A DNA stretch of 64,000 nucleotides, taken from NCBI GenBank assembly GCA_052115395.1, contig JBFRGO010000002.1, one strand, 5' to 3'. The stretch comes from Noviluteimonas sp052115395 (GTDB lineage: Bacteria > Pseudomonadota > Gammaproteobacteria > Xanthomonadales > Xanthomonadaceae). The position numbers and the translations under genes were made by a program. Under the pieces are notes generated by a model. That model did no database searches. It had not been told where the DNA came from and saw nothing but the letters and a program-made list of their open reading frames with translations. Positions 63,279-64,000 of the stretch are shown here, in pieces. Numbering within the stretch: the stretch's first letter is position 1; the number at the start of each line of letters is the position of its first letter.

Positions 63279-63740
63279 TCAGCGACCGTCGCGGTCGGCG
63301 TCGCCCGGCATGGCGCGTTCGACGTAATGCCAACCGTCGCGCACCGCACCCTTCGCTTCAGCCCAAGCCAGGCGCGAATTCGCCTTGCCCGATTCCCAGC
63401 CGCGCTGCAGGTCGGGTTCGACGTCGTCGAACTTCTGCCCGCGGTACTGGCCGTAGGTATCGTAGCCGTACTTGTAAGCCGGCTCGTAATCGGACCAGTC
63501 GCCGCTCTTGTTGTAGTAAGCGGTGTCGCGGTACGAGGTCTTCCAATGGTCGTTGTAAGCGGTCGGGTTGACGGCTTCGGCGATCGAACCGCCGGCCTTC
63601 GCACCGAGCACGCCACCGGCGATCGCGCCGACCACGGTACCGACCGGGCCAGCTGCCGAACCCACGGCCGCACCCGTGACGGCGCCCGTCACTGCACCCG
63701 TGCCTTCACCGATGCTGTGGTCCTTTTTGATGTCGCTCAT
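63279..63740 (-). CDS. Glycine-zipper protein, paralogue B
   Basis: A 153-residue protein starting MSDIKKDHSIGEGTGA. The glycine zipper (about 12-50: GAVTGAAVGSAAGPVG, GAIAGGVLGAKAGG) is followed by YYNKSGDWSDYEPAYKYGYDTYGQYRG and WESGKANSRLAWAEAKGAVRDGW. These align with paralogue A (DYxPAYxYGxxTY and GxWES). I start at ATG 63740, which removes a Ser/Arg-rich upstream stretch. A terminator lies between the copies. Function unknown. Confidence 0.75.
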   Translation of the reverse strand: MSDIKKDHSIGEGTGAVTGAVTGAAVGSAAGPVGTVVGAIAGGVLGAKAGGSIAEAVNPTAYNDHWKTSYRDTAYYNKSGDWSDYEPAYKYGYDTYGQYRGQKFDDVEPDLQRGWESGKANSRLAWAEAKGAVRDGWHYVERAMPGDADRDGR

Positions 63741-63904
63741 TGTGCTTTTGCTCCTGACTCGTGGGGGACGCTCGCGCTTTGATCGCGAGGTGCGCAAGTT
63801 AGGAACTGCGTGGTGCAGCGACAGTGAAGGCAATGGCGTTTTTGTTGAACGCAAGGCAACGCACGCGCGCTGGCGTGTTCAGAAATTCGTGCGCAACGAA
63901 ATCG

Positions 63905-64000
63905 TCACGCCTCGCGCAATCGCCGCGCCAATCCCGACACGCGTTGCGCGCGCACCGACAGCGCTTCGCGCAGGACGGTTTCCGAAGCGCACAGGTGCAG
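63905..64000 (-). CDS. Possible C-terminal end of a gene running off the window
   Basis: The minus strand is open from the window edge to a TGA at 63905-63907, giving 31 residues ending SVRAQRVSGLARRLREA. The amphipathic, Arg-rich helix and high-GC third positions look coding, but the product cannot be identified from this fragment. The 164 bases between it and the glycine-zipper gene contain no other feature I can support. Confidence 0.35.
   Translation of the reverse strand: MHLCASETVLREALSVRAQRVSGLARRLREA

Noticed and set aside
1..64000. tRNA, rRNA, CRISPR arrays, insertion sequences, attachment sites and replication origins
   Set aside because: No cloverleaf with a GGTTCGA-type loop, no regularly spaced repeats, no transposase or integrase and no DnaA-box cluster was seen by eye; a covariance-model scan would be the decisive check for RNAs.

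Overview
The window reads as ordinary chromosome of a high-GC gammaproteobacterium of the Xanthomonadaceae/Lysobacteraceae type. The evidence is strong G/C bias at third codon positions, the trxA-rho // rhlB block, ftsEX, a glnA/ntrBC nitrogen system, a fused indolepyruvate:ferredoxin oxidoreductase, a CIO-type cytochrome bd and several secreted peptidases. Placement to genus (Lysobacter-like) is inference from gene content and protein style. No rRNA, tRNA, CRISPR array, insertion sequence or prophage was recognised. Coding density is very high: every intergenic gap is under 300 bases, and many neighbours overlap by 4 bases.

Layout. 0-3.2 kb: glycosyltransferase plus glycogen-debranching-type hydrolase. 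3.2-4.6 kb: a short secreted RHS-core toxin-like gene and its overlapping presumed immunity gene. 4.7-7.4 kb: amtB and glnA, with a sigma-54 promoter and two NtrC sites upstream of glnA. 7.7-16.6 kb: uppP, then a long minus-strand run (SDR, PEBP protein, YheT-like hydrolase, PlsC, thioesterase, YkvA, PLD lipoprotein, YceI, SixA, ParA-like). 16.7-20.8 kb: hybrid histidine kinase and REC-EAL phosphodiesterase. 20.9-24.6 kb: indolepyruvate oxidoreductase. 24.7-29.8 kb: M61 and S9 peptidases and an I78-type inhibitor lipoprotein. 29.9-34 kb: FAD-Rieske oxidoreductase divergent from cydAB. 34-41.4 kb: YcgL, a 1098-residue membrane ankyrin protein, a CPA2 antiporter, a TonB-C-like secreted protein and a DUF3800 gene.

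41.5-49.6 kb holds core genes: rho, trxA, rhlB, ftsE, ftsX, a tandem-receiver protein, ung and a first folE. 49.7-55.6 kb: Rieske-FAD reductase, ntrB-ntrC with an NtrC site touching the ntrB start codon, sodC, a GNAT acetyltransferase and an unknown protein. 55.7-58.3 kb: FadI-type thiolase and a Tet-like MFS pump. 58.4-61 kb: a TIR-TM-TPR protein translationally coupled to a small protein and followed by a paralogue of that small protein. 61-64 kb: thioredoxin-reductase-like flavoprotein, a second folE and two paralogous glycine-zipper proteins.

The clearest functional circuit is nitrogen control: ntrBC, NtrC sites at both ntrB and glnA, and a near-perfect -24/-12 promoter for glnA-amtB. The strongest candidates for undescribed biology are the TIR-TPR three-gene unit and the secreted mini-RHS toxin/immunity pair. 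Other points of note are a short-chain dehydrogenase lacking its catalytic Tyr/Lys and a Rho factor with a TTG start and about 144 extra low-complexity residues.
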